Under the pieces are notes generated by a model. The model saw only the letters and a list, made by a program, of their open reading frames with translations, did not search any database and had not been told where the DNA came from. 64,000 nucleotides of DNA from Marinobacter sp. es.042 (GTDB lineage Bacteria > Pseudomonadota > Gammaproteobacteria > Pseudomonadales > Oleiphilaceae). Made by a program: the position numbers and the translations under genes. Positions 7,521 through 16,327 of the stretch are shown one piece after another. The stretch is taken from contig NZ_LT897781.1 in the NCBI RefSeq assembly GCF_900188315.1, forward strand, positions 1,364,001 to 1,428,000. Direction: 5' to 3'. Every line of letters begins with the position of its first letter. Positions within the stretch are counted from its first letter, which is position 1.

Positions 7521-10391
7521 CTAGGCCGGGGTCAGCCGGCAGGCGGCGTACTTGAATTCCGGAATCTTCCCGAACGGGTCCAGAGCCGGATTGGTGAGCA
7601 GGTTGGCCGCCGCTTCCACAAACGCGAAAGGCACGAACACCATGCCTTCGGGCATGGTTTGATCAGCCCACGCCGTAAGAGTAATACTGCCCCTCCGGGT
7701 GGCGATGTGGATGTCCTCTCCCGAGGCCACGCCCAGGCGCTCGAGCTCTGAGGGCGCCAGGAACGCCGCTGCCTCGGGTTCGCGCTCGTCCAGTACCCGG
7801 CTTCTGCGGGTCATGGCGCCCGTGTGCCAGTGCTCTAGCAAACGCCCGGTGGTCAGCACCGTGGGATAGGCCTCATCCACCGGCTCGTCGGGTGGCAGCG
7901 GGCTGGCCGGAGAGAACTTGGCTTTCCCCCCGGCCCTGGGAAACGCATCGGCGAAGACGACATCATCGCCCGGCGCGTCGTCCGCCTGGCACGGGTAGGT
8001 CACAGACCCTTCCTGCTCCAACCGGGACCAGGAGATATGATCCAGTGAGTGCATACCCTGCTTCATCTCGGCAAACACCTGCTCGGGGCCGCTATAGTTC
8101 CAGGCCAACCCGAAACGCCGTGCGATTTCCTGGATAATCCACCAGTCCGCCTTTGCTTCACCCGGGGGCGCGAGCGCAGCCCGGCCCATTTGCACCTGCC
8201 GGTTGGTGTTGGTGACCGTGCCGGATTTTTCCGACCAGGCAGCCGCCGGCAGGATAACGTCGGCGAACTGGGCCGTCTCGGTGACGAACAGATCCTGAAC
8301 CACGAGGTGCTCCAGGGCGCCCAGCGCGGCCCGTGCGTGGGTGAGATCCGGATCGGACATCGCAGGGTTTTCACCGAGGATGTACATGCCCTTGATGGTG
8401 CCCGCCCTGATGGCGTCCATGATCTCCACCACGGTCAGCCCCGGCTCCGGGTCCAGTTCGGTGTTCCAGAGTTCTTCGAAGGCGGCCCGCAACTGTGCAT
8501 CCCCAACGGGCTGGTAGTCTGGCAGTACCATGGGGATCAAGCCGGCATCGGAGGCGCCCTGCACGTTGTTCTGCCCCCGCAGGGGGTGCAGACCGGTGCC
8601 GGGCCGGCCGGTATGGCCGCACGTCAGCGCGAGGGAAATCAGGCAGCGGGCGTTGTCGGTACCGTGCACATGCTGGGAAATACCCATGCCCCAGAAGATC
8701 ATCGCGTTTTCGGCCTGCGCGTAGGCACGGGCCACTTCCCGAATCGTGTCGGGGTCGACGCCGCATACGGGGCTCATCACTTCCGGTGTCATGCCCTCGA
8801 TACTTGCCGCCAGCGCCTCGAAGCCTTCGGTATGGGTATCGATGTAGTTCTTGTCGAAAAGCCCCTCGCTGATGATCACATTGAGCATGGCGTTGAACAG
8901 CGACACGTCGCCACCGGGCGAGAAACGCACGCTGCGCCAAGCATAGGCGTCCAGTGACTGGCCCCGGGGATCAATGATGATCAGTTTGGTGCCGTTGCGG
9001 GCTGCCTGTTTGAAGTAGGTGGCGGCGACCGGATGGTTCACGGCCGGGTTGCAGCCGGTGAGGATCACCACATCCGACTGAAGCGCCTGCATGAACGAAG
9101 CCGTTACCGCGCCCGAGCCCAGGCATTCCATCAGCGCCGCCACAGAACTGGCGTGGCAGAGCCGCGTGCAGTGGTCCACGTGGTTGGAGCCGAAACCGGT
9201 GCGAACCAGCTTCTGGAACAGCCAGGCTTCTTCGTTGGAGCACTTGGCGCTGCCGAAGCCGGCGAGTGCGCTGGGGCCGTGTTGGCCTTTGAGTTCCGTC
9301 AGCCCGGTGGCGGCAAATTCCAGTGCTTCTTCCCAGCTTGCCTCGCGAAAATGCGTTAACGGATTGGCCGGGTCAAAGTCAGGGTCGAAACCTTTGGGCG
9401 CGCCCTCCCGGCGAATCAATGGCCGGGTGAGCCGTGCCGGGTGCGAGGGATAATCGAAGCCGAAGCGGCCTTTCACACAAAGTCGGCCCTGGTTGGAGGG
9501 GCCATCTTTACCCTCCACAAAGAGAACACGCCCTCGCTGCTCGCCTGCTCCTGATTGGGCGCTGGCAGGCTCTTCTTTCACGTGATAGGTCAGTTGGCAG
9601 CCCACGCCGCAATAGGGGCAAACGGAGTCCACAGTGCGGTCGGCGGTGGCGGAGTCTCCGCGGCCCTGGGCATCAATCAGGGTGGCGGGCATGAGCGCGC
9701 CCGTCGGGCAGGCCTGCACGCATTCGCCACAGGCAACGCAGGTGCTGTCGCCCATGGGGTCGTCGAAGTCGAAGATCACTTTGGATTCGGCGCCACGGTG
9801 TGCCAGACCGATCACGTCATTGCCCTGCACTTCCCGGCAGGCACGCTCGCACAGGCCGCAGGTGATGCAGGCGTCCAGGTTGACGTTCATGGCTGAATGG
9901 GTGGTGTCGTGGCCGCCCGCGTGAGGCAGTGAATCGGAACGGGGTTCAACATGATGCACCGTGGGCCCGTCCCGGTCTGAACGTGCCGGCAGGCGCTGGC
10001 GCACGGCAGCGGCATCGATGGCCAGCTGGTCCGCCGTGTCCCACAGGTGGCTGGACCGATCAGGGCTGCTCTCCCGCTCAGGCTGGTCGGCCAGCAGTAA
10101 TTCCAGAACGCCCTTACGGGCCGTCTGAACCCGTGAAGAACCAGCGCTTCGCACGACCATGCCGGGCGCAGCTTCCCGAATGCAGCTTGCGGCGAGTACC
10201 CGCTCGCCTTCCACTTCCACCATGCAGGCCCGGCAGTTGCCATCGGCACGGTAGCCCGGCGCGTCTTTGAAGCACAGGTGCGGGATGGTTTCTCCGGCTC
10301 GCTTGGCGACCTGCCAGAGGGTTTCGCCGGGGTAGGCCTGAACCTCCACGTCGTCGAGGGTGAGGGTAAAACTTGTGCTGGTGTTACTCAT
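7521..10391 (-). CDS. fdsA: NAD-dependent formate dehydrogenase, alpha (molybdopterin) subunit
   Basis: A 956-residue catalytic subunit of soluble formate dehydrogenase, oxidising formate to CO2 in the cytoplasm. In order: an N-terminal plant-type 2Fe-2S domain (CFKD, then GNCRACMVEV, near 40-60); a NuoG-like Cys/His region; two 4Fe-4S clusters (CITCGLCERAC near 180 and CVACGECVQACPTGA near 222); the proximal 4Fe-4S cluster of the molybdopterin fold (CPYCGVGC near 263); and the Mo/W site region HCTRLCHASS near 406, with cysteine rather than selenocysteine as ligand. The C-terminal molydopterin dinucleotide-binding domain ends the protein. It lies ten bases after the diaphorase gene and is clearly its operon partner. 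FdsC/FdhD- and FdsD-like accessory genes are not in the window. The symbol follows the FdsABG type. Confidence 0.92.
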   Translation of the reverse strand: MSNTSTSFTLTLDDVEVQAYPGETLWQVAKRAGETIPHLCFKDAPGYRADGNCRACMVEVEGERVLAASCIREAAPGMVVRSAGSSRVQTARKGVLELLLADQPERESSPDRSSHLWDTADQLAIDAAAVRQRLPARSDRDGPTVHHVEPRSDSLPHAGGHDTTHSAMNVNLDACITCGLCERACREVQGNDVIGLAHRGAESKVIFDFDDPMGDSTCVACGECVQACPTGALMPATLIDAQGRGDSATADRTVDSVCPYCGVGCQLTYHVKEEPASAQSGAGEQRGRVLFVEGKDGPSNQGRLCVKGRFGFDYPSHPARLTRPLIRREGAPKGFDPDFDPANPLTHFREASWEEALEFAATGLTELKGQHGPSALAGFGSAKCSNEEAWLFQKLVRTGFGSNHVDHCTRLCHASSVAALMECLGSGAVTASFMQALQSDVVILTGCNPAVNHPVAATYFKQAARNGTKLIIIDPRGQSLDAYAWRSVRFSPGGDVSLFNAMLNVIISEGLFDKNYIDTHTEGFEALAASIEGMTPEVMSPVCGVDPDTIREVARAYAQAENAMIFWGMGISQHVHGTDNARCLISLALTCGHTGRPGTGLHPLRGQNNVQGASDAGLIPMVLPDYQPVGDAQLRAAFEELWNTELDPEPGLTVVEIMDAIRAGTIKGMYILGENPAMSDPDLTHARAALGALEHLVVQDLFVTETAQFADVILPAAAWSEKSGTVTNTNRQVQMGRAALAPPGEAKADWWIIQEIARRFGLAWNYSGPEQVFAEMKQGMHSLDHISWSRLEQEGSVTYPCQADDAPGDDVVFADAFPRAGGKAKFSPASPLPPDEPVDEAYPTVLTTGRLLEHWHTGAMTRRSRVLDEREPEAAAFLAPSELERLGVASGEDIHIATRRGSITLTAWADQTMPEGMVFVPFAFVEAAANLLTNPALDPFGKIPEFKYAACRLTPA

Positions 10392-10401
10392 GACGGCTTC
10401 C

Positions 10402-12117
10402 CTACCCTTTGGCGATCAGGTTTTGGCTGGCCAGTTCGCTGCGGAAATCCCGCAGCAGGCTCAGCACCGGATTGGGGGCGGCCTGGCCAAGGCCACAGAT
10501 GGACGCATCGGCCATCACGGCGGCCAGTTGCTGAAGCGTCTGTTCATCCCAGGTATCCTGCTCCAGCAACGTCAGCATTTTTTCTGTACCCACACGGCAG
10601 GGCGTGCACTGCCCGCAGGATTCGTCCGCAAAGAAGCCCAAAAGGTTGGCGGCCGCGGCTTGCAGATCGTCCTGATCCGACAGAACAATCACAGCGGCCG
10701 AACCGATGAAGCAGCCGTGTTCCTGCAGGGTGTCGAAATCCAGCGGAATATCGGCTTTGCTGGCCGGCAGTATGCCGCCGGAAGCGCCGCCGGGCAGATA
10801 AGCCAGGAGGCGATGGCCTTCTGCCATGCCGCCGCAGTATTCCTCAATGAGCTCATTAAGCGTGATGCCCGCAGGCGCCACATGAACGCCGGGGCGGGCC
10901 ACCCGGCCGGAGACCGAAAAGCTGCGAAGCCCCTTACGGCCATGCCGCCCCTGGCTCGCATACCACTCGGCGCCCTGGGCGTGAATGCGGGGGATCCAGT
11001 AAACCGTCTCGACATTGTTGACCAGGGTGGGCTGACCAAACAGGCCTTTCTGGGCAACGAAAGGCGGGCGGTGGCGGGGCTTGCCGGGTTTGCCCTCCAG
11101 AGACTCGATCAGGGCGGATTCTTCGCCGCAGATATAGGCACCGGCACCACGGCGCAGGATCACAAAGCCCGGCTCTACGATGCCAGCAGTTTCCAATTCG
11201 GCAACGGCGTCTTTGAGCACAACAAGGAGGCCGGGATACTCGTCCCGAAGGTAGATGTAGAGAGCCTCCGCCTCAACCGCCCAGGCACTGACCAGGGCGC
11301 CCTCCAGGAATCCGTGGGGTTCACGTTCGAGGTAATAGCGATCCTTGAACGTGCCAGGCTCTCCCTCATCCGCGTTAATCACCGCGTAACGTGGCCCGGG
11401 TTCGGCTCGCACGGCCTGCCATTTGCGATAGGTGGGGAATCCGGCGCCGCCGAGGCCCCGCAAGCCGGCGTGCTCCAGCTCTTCCGCAAGGGAATCAACG
11501 GTAACCCGGCCCTCGCGGCAATCCTTCAGTAACTGGTAGCCACCCGCGGAGCGATAATCCGCCAGATTTTGCCAATGAATCTCGTCGGGTTGTACCTGCT
11601 GTTGCTCAACGGCGGCGCCAACGGTTTCGGAAGTTGCGTTGCCCACATGATGGTGCCCCACGGCCACCACGGGCGCCGTATCGCAGCGGCCCATGCAAGG
11701 CGCGTGAACCACACGCACCTGGCTCGGGTCAGTCCCATCAGCCAGTGCCGCGTGCAGTGCGCTTGCACCCGCCAGTTGGCAGGAAAGCGAATCGCAGACC
11801 CTCAGGGTTATTGCCGGTGGCGGCGTTTGTTCGTCGTGAACAATGTCGAAGTGGGCGTAGAACGTGGCCGTTTCGTAAATGGCGGCCATGGGCAGGTTCA
11901 TGAAAGACGCAAGGGCCCGGAGACGGGGCATGGAGAGGTAGCCGTCAGCATCCTGAATCAAATGCAGGTGCTCGATCAGTCGATCGCGGTGGCGCAATGA
12001 CGAATCAACGCGTTCGTCACCGATCAGTTCCCGAAGACCCGCCAGCACAGCGGGTTCCAGCTGCCGGCCGCGAAGGCCGGAACGCCTGCGTTTGACCTTC
12101 TGTTCGTCTGTTTTCAT
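10402..12117 (-). CDS. fdsB: NAD-dependent formate dehydrogenase diaphorase, fused NuoE-like and NuoF-like subunit
   Basis: A 571-residue protein joining two subunits that are separate in classical FdsG/FdsB or NuoE/NuoF. Residues about 20-165 are the thioredoxin-fold 2Fe-2S domain, with CDSLSCQLAG and CMGRCDTAP supplying the cysteines. Residues about 190-560 are the NuoF-like NADH/FMN domain, with GLGGAGFPTYRKW, YICGEESALIESLEG and the 4Fe-4S motif ESCGQCTPCRVGT near the C terminus. It passes electrons from the alpha subunit to NAD+. The ATG at 12117 is the first in a short, basic N terminus (MKTDEQKVKRRRSG). It is first in a two-gene operon, ten bases before fdsA. Family and partner are clear; the substrate is inferred from fdsA. 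Confidence 0.9.
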   Translation of the reverse strand: MKTDEQKVKRRRSGLRGRQLEPAVLAGLRELIGDERVDSSLRHRDRLIEHLHLIQDADGYLSMPRLRALASFMNLPMAAIYETATFYAHFDIVHDEQTPPPAITLRVCDSLSCQLAGASALHAALADGTDPSQVRVVHAPCMGRCDTAPVVAVGHHHVGNATSETVGAAVEQQQVQPDEIHWQNLADYRSAGGYQLLKDCREGRVTVDSLAEELEHAGLRGLGGAGFPTYRKWQAVRAEPGPRYAVINADEGEPGTFKDRYYLEREPHGFLEGALVSAWAVEAEALYIYLRDEYPGLLVVLKDAVAELETAGIVEPGFVILRRGAGAYICGEESALIESLEGKPGKPRHRPPFVAQKGLFGQPTLVNNVETVYWIPRIHAQGAEWYASQGRHGRKGLRSFSVSGRVARPGVHVAPAGITLNELIEEYCGGMAEGHRLLAYLPGGASGGILPASKADIPLDFDTLQEHGCFIGSAAVIVLSDQDDLQAAAANLLGFFADESCGQCTPCRVGTEKMLTLLEQDTWDEQTLQQLAAVMADASICGLGQAAPNPVLSLLRDFRSELASQNLIAKG

Positions 12118-12313
12118 TATTTACGACCACGCACCGAGGCTAGTCAGACAGCGTTTCAGGCTAGTAAGGCAGTTTGCAAGTCATTGAAGCATATCAGGGT
12201 GGGTACCACCAGACGATCGCAATTTGATGGGAAAACCAAAACGGTCTGGCGCCGCTGACGAAAGGAAGCGGACCTGATCCGGCTGGCTTAACCGCTTGGC
12301 CTCTCAGTGGTTA
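12118..12313. other. gap upstream of the formate dehydrogenase operon
   Basis: About 200 bases between the fds operon start and the end of the GGDEF-EAL gene. It must hold the fds promoter (minus strand), but I could not assign -35/-10 boxes or a regulator site with confidence. No gene or RNA is seen. Confidence 0.4.
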
Positions 12314-14587
12314 TTATGCTGAGGCAGGCTTTCGTGGTGACGAGGCCAGGTATCCAATCAAATCGGCGCTGCTCATGGGTTGCGCGTACAGGTATCCCTG
12401 CAGACCAGTCAAAGACTTTTCGTGAAGTATGCGAGCCTGGAGCTCAGTTTCCACACCCTCGGCAATAACTTCTAAGTTGAGGCTTTTGGATAGTGCAGCC
12501 ACGGAATCCACGATGGCTTCTCCGGCGGCTGTTTCTCCCAGTTCGCGGATAAAGCTTTTGTCGATTTTCAACTGGTCCACGTCCAGACGATGCAAATACG
12601 CCAGTGACGAATAGCCGGTGCCAAAATCATCAATTGCGAACCTAAATCCCCGCTGCCGCAAGGCCTGCATCTGCTGATAGGTTTCCTGTTGCTGGCCCAT
12701 CAAGAGATTTTCGGTAATTTCGAGGGTAAAGCGGTCTGCAGTCAGGTCATACCTTGCCAGGAAACTATCGAGACGTTCGGTGAGCTTGTAGTTTTGGAGC
12801 TGGAGCGGGCTGATATTGATGGCAAGCCGGAAGACTGGCGGCAATCGATCTTTATTGCGCAATTCTGCGAGCATCTGACAGCTCTGCTCGAACACGATAT
12901 CCTGAAGCTGATAGATCAATCCTGCCCGTTCCGCCACCGGAATAAACGCATCCGGGGGAATGGCACCTTCTTCCGGATCAAACCAGCGCATCAACGCCTC
13001 TGCGCCGAAGATGGCCCCGTCCGGTGTCAACTGAGGCTGGAAGTAGGTCACAAAATGCATGTTCCGAATGGCGTGGACCATCCGACGCTCCAGATCCAGA
13101 CGCCGGTCAGCCTCCCGTTGCAGCGATTCTTCAAAAAACGCGAAGCGATTGCCACCGAGACGCTTGGCCTCATACATTGCTGCGTCTGCGTTACGTAGCA
13201 GGTCTTCTGTTTTCAAACCGGGCTTGTCGGCGAGGGCTACCCCAACGCTGACGCTGACGCTGTAGGCATGGCCCTGACTTTTCAGGGGCGCATTGAAGCA
13301 ATCGAGTATTCTGCGCGCTACTGCTGCAGCGGATTCGGAAAGTTCATCCTTGCCGGTTAAAGGCTCCCTCAACAACACAATGAATTCATCGCCACCCAGA
13401 CGCGCGACCATTTCCGAACGGCGCGTCTGATCATCAAGCCGCCGTGCAACCTGCTGAAGCAGCAAGTCACCCTGTTGGTGCCCGAGGCTGTCGTTGATAC
13501 GTTTAAAATCATTAAGATCGAGAAACATCACTGCGCCGCTGGCGTGGCCGCGATTCACCTCTTCCAGTAGATTCTGCAGCCGTTCCTCAGCATGGCGGCG
13601 ATTGGGCAAGCCGGTAAGCGCATCGAACAACGCCAAACGAGCGGCGTTCTCTTCGGCGCACTTACGGGTCGTGACTTCACGGGCCATCCACAGGACATAG
13701 GAGTCATCACGACCATCGGTATAGAAATCATCGACGACCGCGGTTCTGCCCTCGAAGACCCGGCGCTCACCTTCAGTCACAACTTCGTACTCGAAGATCT
13801 GCATCTCCCCGGTCGTAAGTGTGTCGCGCGCTACCTTCATCACCTGTTCTGCGAGTTCTGGCTCAAACAGGTTTTCTATTGACTGGCCCCACAGTGTCTC
13901 TGGTGGTGTCATCAGCTCGAAGTTGTCACCGCAAAAACCAATGTAGTGACCTGACTGATCGAGCATGATCGCCACATCCGGGATTACCTGCATGACAGCA
14001 CTCAGCCTGGCGTTTATCTTTCCCAAAGCTGCAGTAAGTCGGGCCTGTTGTTCAGCCAGCCTGTAATGATCAATGACAAGCAGCGCGAGGGCCGAAAAAG
14101 CCTCGATTAAATACAAATGCAATCGAGAGGGGGAGCGCTGGCCGGGGTAGTAAATGGCAAAACTGGCGAGAACCGTACCGTCGGAAGCAATGATAGGATT
14201 TGACCAGCAGGCGCCCAGTCCGTTTGACATGGCCAGATCCCTAAAATCCTGCCAAAGCGGATCGGTAGCGATATCGGTTACCACCACCTGCTCTCGACGA
14301 AAGAGCGCTGTGCCGCAGGAGCCCACCCCTTCACCTATGGTTACTCCATCGATAGCCTCGCAGTAGGCCTCCGGCAAGCTGGGGGCGGCGCAGTGTTTGA
14401 GTCGTTGACCATCGAGTAACAAAATGGAGCAAAGGGCGCGATCCTCCTTCAGAGTTTGTTCTATCTCGCGGCAAAGCAATTCCATGCTGGAGACCAGGCC
14501 GTCTCCACGAATGGCTTTCTCCAAAACCTTTCGCTGGATCTGGTATATGGCCAACCTCTGGGATTCGTCCAATTCGCTCTCGTCCAT
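12314..14587 (-). CDS. GAF-PAS-GGDEF-EAL cyclic-di-GMP signalling protein
   Basis: A 757-residue soluble sensor for making and/or degrading cyclic-di-GMP. A GAF domain covers about residues 25-180 and a PAS domain with its C-terminal extension about 190-310. The GGDEF domain (about 320-490) has an intact VARLGGDEFIVLL active site near 398; the product-inhibition site five residues upstream reads RRSE instead of RxxD, so feedback is probably weak. The EAL domain (about 500-750) keeps EALMRW, NISP, DDFGTGYSSL and EGVET, so phosphodiesterase activity is expected. No transmembrane segment is present. It stands alone, transcribed in the same direction as the fds operon. The signal sensed is unknown. 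Confidence 0.92.
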   Translation of the reverse strand: MDESELDESQRLAIYQIQRKVLEKAIRGDGLVSSMELLCREIEQTLKEDRALCSILLLDGQRLKHCAAPSLPEAYCEAIDGVTIGEGVGSCGTALFRREQVVVTDIATDPLWQDFRDLAMSNGLGACWSNPIIASDGTVLASFAIYYPGQRSPSRLHLYLIEAFSALALLVIDHYRLAEQQARLTAALGKINARLSAVMQVIPDVAIMLDQSGHYIGFCGDNFELMTPPETLWGQSIENLFEPELAEQVMKVARDTLTTGEMQIFEYEVVTEGERRVFEGRTAVVDDFYTDGRDDSYVLWMAREVTTRKCAEENAARLALFDALTGLPNRRHAEERLQNLLEEVNRGHASGAVMFLDLNDFKRINDSLGHQQGDLLLQQVARRLDDQTRRSEMVARLGGDEFIVLLREPLTGKDELSESAAAVARRILDCFNAPLKSQGHAYSVSVSVGVALADKPGLKTEDLLRNADAAMYEAKRLGGNRFAFFEESLQREADRRLDLERRMVHAIRNMHFVTYFQPQLTPDGAIFGAEALMRWFDPEEGAIPPDAFIPVAERAGLIYQLQDIVFEQSCQMLAELRNKDRLPPVFRLAINISPLQLQNYKLTERLDSFLARYDLTADRFTLEITENLLMGQQQETYQQMQALRQRGFRFAIDDFGTGYSSLAYLHRLDVDQLKIDKSFIRELGETAAGEAIVDSVAALSKSLNLEVIAEGVETELQARILHEKSLTGLQGYLYAQPMSSADLIGYLASSPRKPASA

Positions 14588-14829
14588 GCAAGGACCTTTG
14601 TGTTGTGACCTGCGATGTTATCTTGAGCATAAATATTATTGCATTTTATAGCCAGCATCGAGGGTTCGGGGCATGCCACACGCCACTCCAATGCCTGGGA
14701 GTCGGCCAGAGATTTCGAACTCTATCTGGAAATTGTTCCGCTCAAGCCAGCAAGCCACAAATCGTGGTCGCAGAAAGACACCGGACTTGGCTTTGAATCT
14801 TCAACTGACTGAAAATCTGGGGGAAATAA
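14588..14829. other. gap between GGDEF-EAL gene and tRNA-Cys
   Basis: No protein gene is seen. Many gammaproteobacteria have a tRNA-Leu after the Gly-Cys pair, but none is visible here. No clear T-tract hairpin for the tRNA transcript was found by eye. Confidence 0.45.
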
Positions 14830-14903
14830 TGGAGGCGCGGGTCGGAATCGAACCGGCGTACACGGAGTTGCAGTCCGCTGCATAACCACTCTGCCACCGC
14901 GCC
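14830..14903 (-). tRNA. tRNA-Cys (GCA)
   Basis: Reading the minus strand, the acceptor arm GGCGCGG pairs with CCGCGCC. The D arm contains GCAGAGTGG, the anticodon loop reads ACTGCAAC (anticodon GCA), and the T arm has GGTTCGATTCC. The discriminator is U and CCA is encoded, giving 74 bases. It lies 60 bases downstream of tRNA-Gly and is probably cut from the same transcript. Confidence 0.96.
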
Positions 14904-14963
14904 GGAAAAGATCGAAGGGATCGGATCTTTGTGCTCTCAGGTGGGCAATGAGAGACTTGAAAT

Positions 14964-15039
14964 TGGAGCGGGAAACGAGATTCGAACTCGCGACCCCAAC
15001 CTTGGCAAGGTTGTGCTCTACCAACTGAGCTATTCCCGC
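14964..15039 (-). tRNA. tRNA-Gly (GCC)
   Basis: Reading the minus strand, it begins GCGGGAATAGCTCAGTTGG, has the anticodon loop CTTGCCAAG (anticodon GCC), a T arm with GAGTTCGAATCTC, acceptor strand TTCCCGC, discriminator U and encoded CCA: 76 bases. It is the first gene of a Gly-Cys tRNA pair with a good promoter directly upstream. Confidence 0.97.
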
Positions 15040-15077
15040 TCTTTGTTTCCGGGGCATTGCCTCGTCAACGGCTGGGT

Positions 15078-15105
15078 ATTCTACGGATTCCGGTTCTGCC
15101 GTCAA
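15078..15105 (-). promoter_or_regulatory. sigma-70 promoter of the tRNA-Gly/tRNA-Cys unit
   Basis: On the minus strand, TTGACG and TAGAAT are separated by 16 bases, followed by a GC-rich stretch (ACCCAGCC) typical of growth-rate-controlled stable RNA promoters. The tRNA-Gly 5' end lies about 38 bases downstream of the -10 box. Confidence 0.75.
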
Positions 15106-15140
15106 TACTTTTTTTCAAGTTTATGTTTTATAGGGATTTG

Positions 15141-15170
15141 TTGGTTAAATAATGTTCGGGTCGGTATAAT
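15141..15170 (+). promoter_or_regulatory. probable sigma-70 promoter of the TPP riboswitch/thiBPQ operon
   Basis: A perfect TATAAT at 15165-15170 with a weaker TTGGTT 18 bases upstream. It sits just before the riboswitch aptamer, where the leader must start. Confidence 0.65.
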
Positions 15171-15179
15171 GCACATAAC

Positions 15180-15264
15180 TCAACGGGGTGCCCGGTTTAT
15201 TCATCAGGGGCTGAGACCATACCCGCGGAACCTGATCCGGCTCGTACCGGCGAAGGGATTGAGT
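15180..15264 (+). ncRNA. TPP riboswitch (THI element)
   Basis: The aptamer core is plain: ACGGGGTGCCCGG, then CAGGGGCTGAGACCATACCCG, then GAACCTGATCCGGCTCGTACCGGCGAAGGGA (given in pieces: GAACCTGATCCGG, then TACCGGCGAAGGGA). CTGAGA, ACCTGATC and GCGAAGGGA are the thiamine-pyrophosphate-binding elements. It lies 58 bases before the thiB start. TPP binding is expected to lower expression of the thiamine importer, probably at translation, since no T-tract terminator hairpin is evident before the start codon. Confidence 0.95.
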
Positions 15265-15322
15265 GCTCACCGTTCAGGTGACGCCGCGGCATGGTTCCCC
15301 GACCGAAACAAGGATTCGAACC

Positions 15323-16327
15323 ATGCCAAAGCTTATCCCTTTCCTGCTGGCGGGCGTTGCCCTGCCCATCCTGGCGAATGCTCAGGCCAACGAGACTCTC
15401 ACCGTATACACGCACCCATCCTTCGCGGCCGAATGGGGTCCTGGTCCGGGCATTAAGGCGGCATTCGAGCAACAGTGTGACTGCACTCTCGACTATGTGG
15501 TGCTGGAAAGCGGAGGTGACATACTTCAGAGGCTCCGTCTGGAAGGCAGTTCTACCGGGGCGGACGTTGTTCTTGGGCTGGATACAGGCACCATGGAGAC
15601 GGCGCGCCAGACCGGTTTGCTTACCCCACATAAAATCGGGCTTGATGCGCTCGATCTACCGGTGGACTGGGACGACTCGCTTTTCGTTCCATATGACTGG
15701 GGCTACTTTGCCTTCGTCTACGATACCGAACAGCTGCCCAACCCACCGGAAAGTTTGGAAGAGCTGGTCGGTTCGCCGGACGACCTCCAGATCATTATCC
15801 AGGACCCGCGCACAAGCACCCCGGGTCTCGGCCTGTTGCTCTGGATGAAAGCGGTCTACGGCGACCAGGCCGGCGAGAAATGGCAGGCGCTGAGCGACAA
15901 CATCCTGACGACCACCAAGAGCTGGAGTGACGGCTACTTTTCGCTGTTTATGAACGGTGAGGCACCAATGATTCTCTCCTACTCGACTTCGCCCGCCTAT
16001 CACATGGCCATCGATAAGACCGACCGGTATCAGGCGGCACAATTCAAGGAAGGGCATTATCTGCAGGTGGAAGTGGCTGCGCTGGTGGAACCCTCTGATC
16101 AGAAAGCGCTCGCGCGGGAGTTCCTTCAATTTATCCTGACGCCGGGCTTCCAACGCCATATTCCGCTCAAGAATGTGATGTACCCGGCTATTGATCTCGG
16201 CGATGAGTTGCCTGAGGTGTTTGATCGATTGATTCAGCCAGAGGCAACCCTGTTTATTGATCCGGCCGAGGTGGCCGAGCAACGCAAAACCTGGCTCGAT
16301 GAATGGCTCAACGCCATGATTCCGTGA
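15323..16327 (+). CDS. thiB: thiamine ABC transporter, periplasmic binding protein
   Basis: A 334-residue solute-binding protein. The ATG at 15323 gives a proper signal peptide (MPKLIPFLLAGVALPILANA, cleavage near residue 22), preceded by AAGGATT; the frame is open further upstream but that part would lie inside the riboswitch region. Mature-domain features fit the ThiB/TbpA type: LTVYTHPSFAAEWGPG at the start, YDWGYFAFVYD, and a GLGLLLWMKAVYG stretch near the middle. It captures thiamine or its phosphates in the periplasm for ThiPQ. It is the first gene of thiBPQ, behind a TPP riboswitch, and its stop overlaps the thiP start (TGATG at 16325-16329). Confidence 0.93.
   Translation: MPKLIPFLLAGVALPILANAQANETLTVYTHPSFAAEWGPGPGIKAAFEQQCDCTLDYVVLESGGDILQRLRLEGSSTGADVVLGLDTGTMETARQTGLLTPHKIGLDALDLPVDWDDSLFVPYDWGYFAFVYDTEQLPNPPESLEELVGSPDDLQIIIQDPRTSTPGLGLLLWMKAVYGDQAGEKWQALSDNILTTTKSWSDGYFSLFMNGEAPMILSYSTSPAYHMAIDKTDRYQAAQFKEGHYLQVEVAALVEPSDQKALAREFLQFILTPGFQRHIPLKNVMYPAIDLGDELPEVFDRLIQPEATLFIDPAEVAEQRKTWLDEWLNAMIP

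Noticed and set aside
7512..7528. CCCGGC/GCCGGG hairpin at the end of fdsA
   Set aside because: It overlaps the stop codon and has no T tract on either strand.
9150..9190. Possible selenocysteine (UGA) at the formate dehydrogenase active site
   Set aside because: The codon in HCTRLCHASS is an ordinary cysteine codon; the frame has no internal TGA.
10360..11532. A 390-codon plus-strand frame over the diaphorase gene
   Set aside because: It is antisense to the NuoE/NuoF-like gene, whose Fe-S and FMN motifs are in the correct frame on the minus strand.
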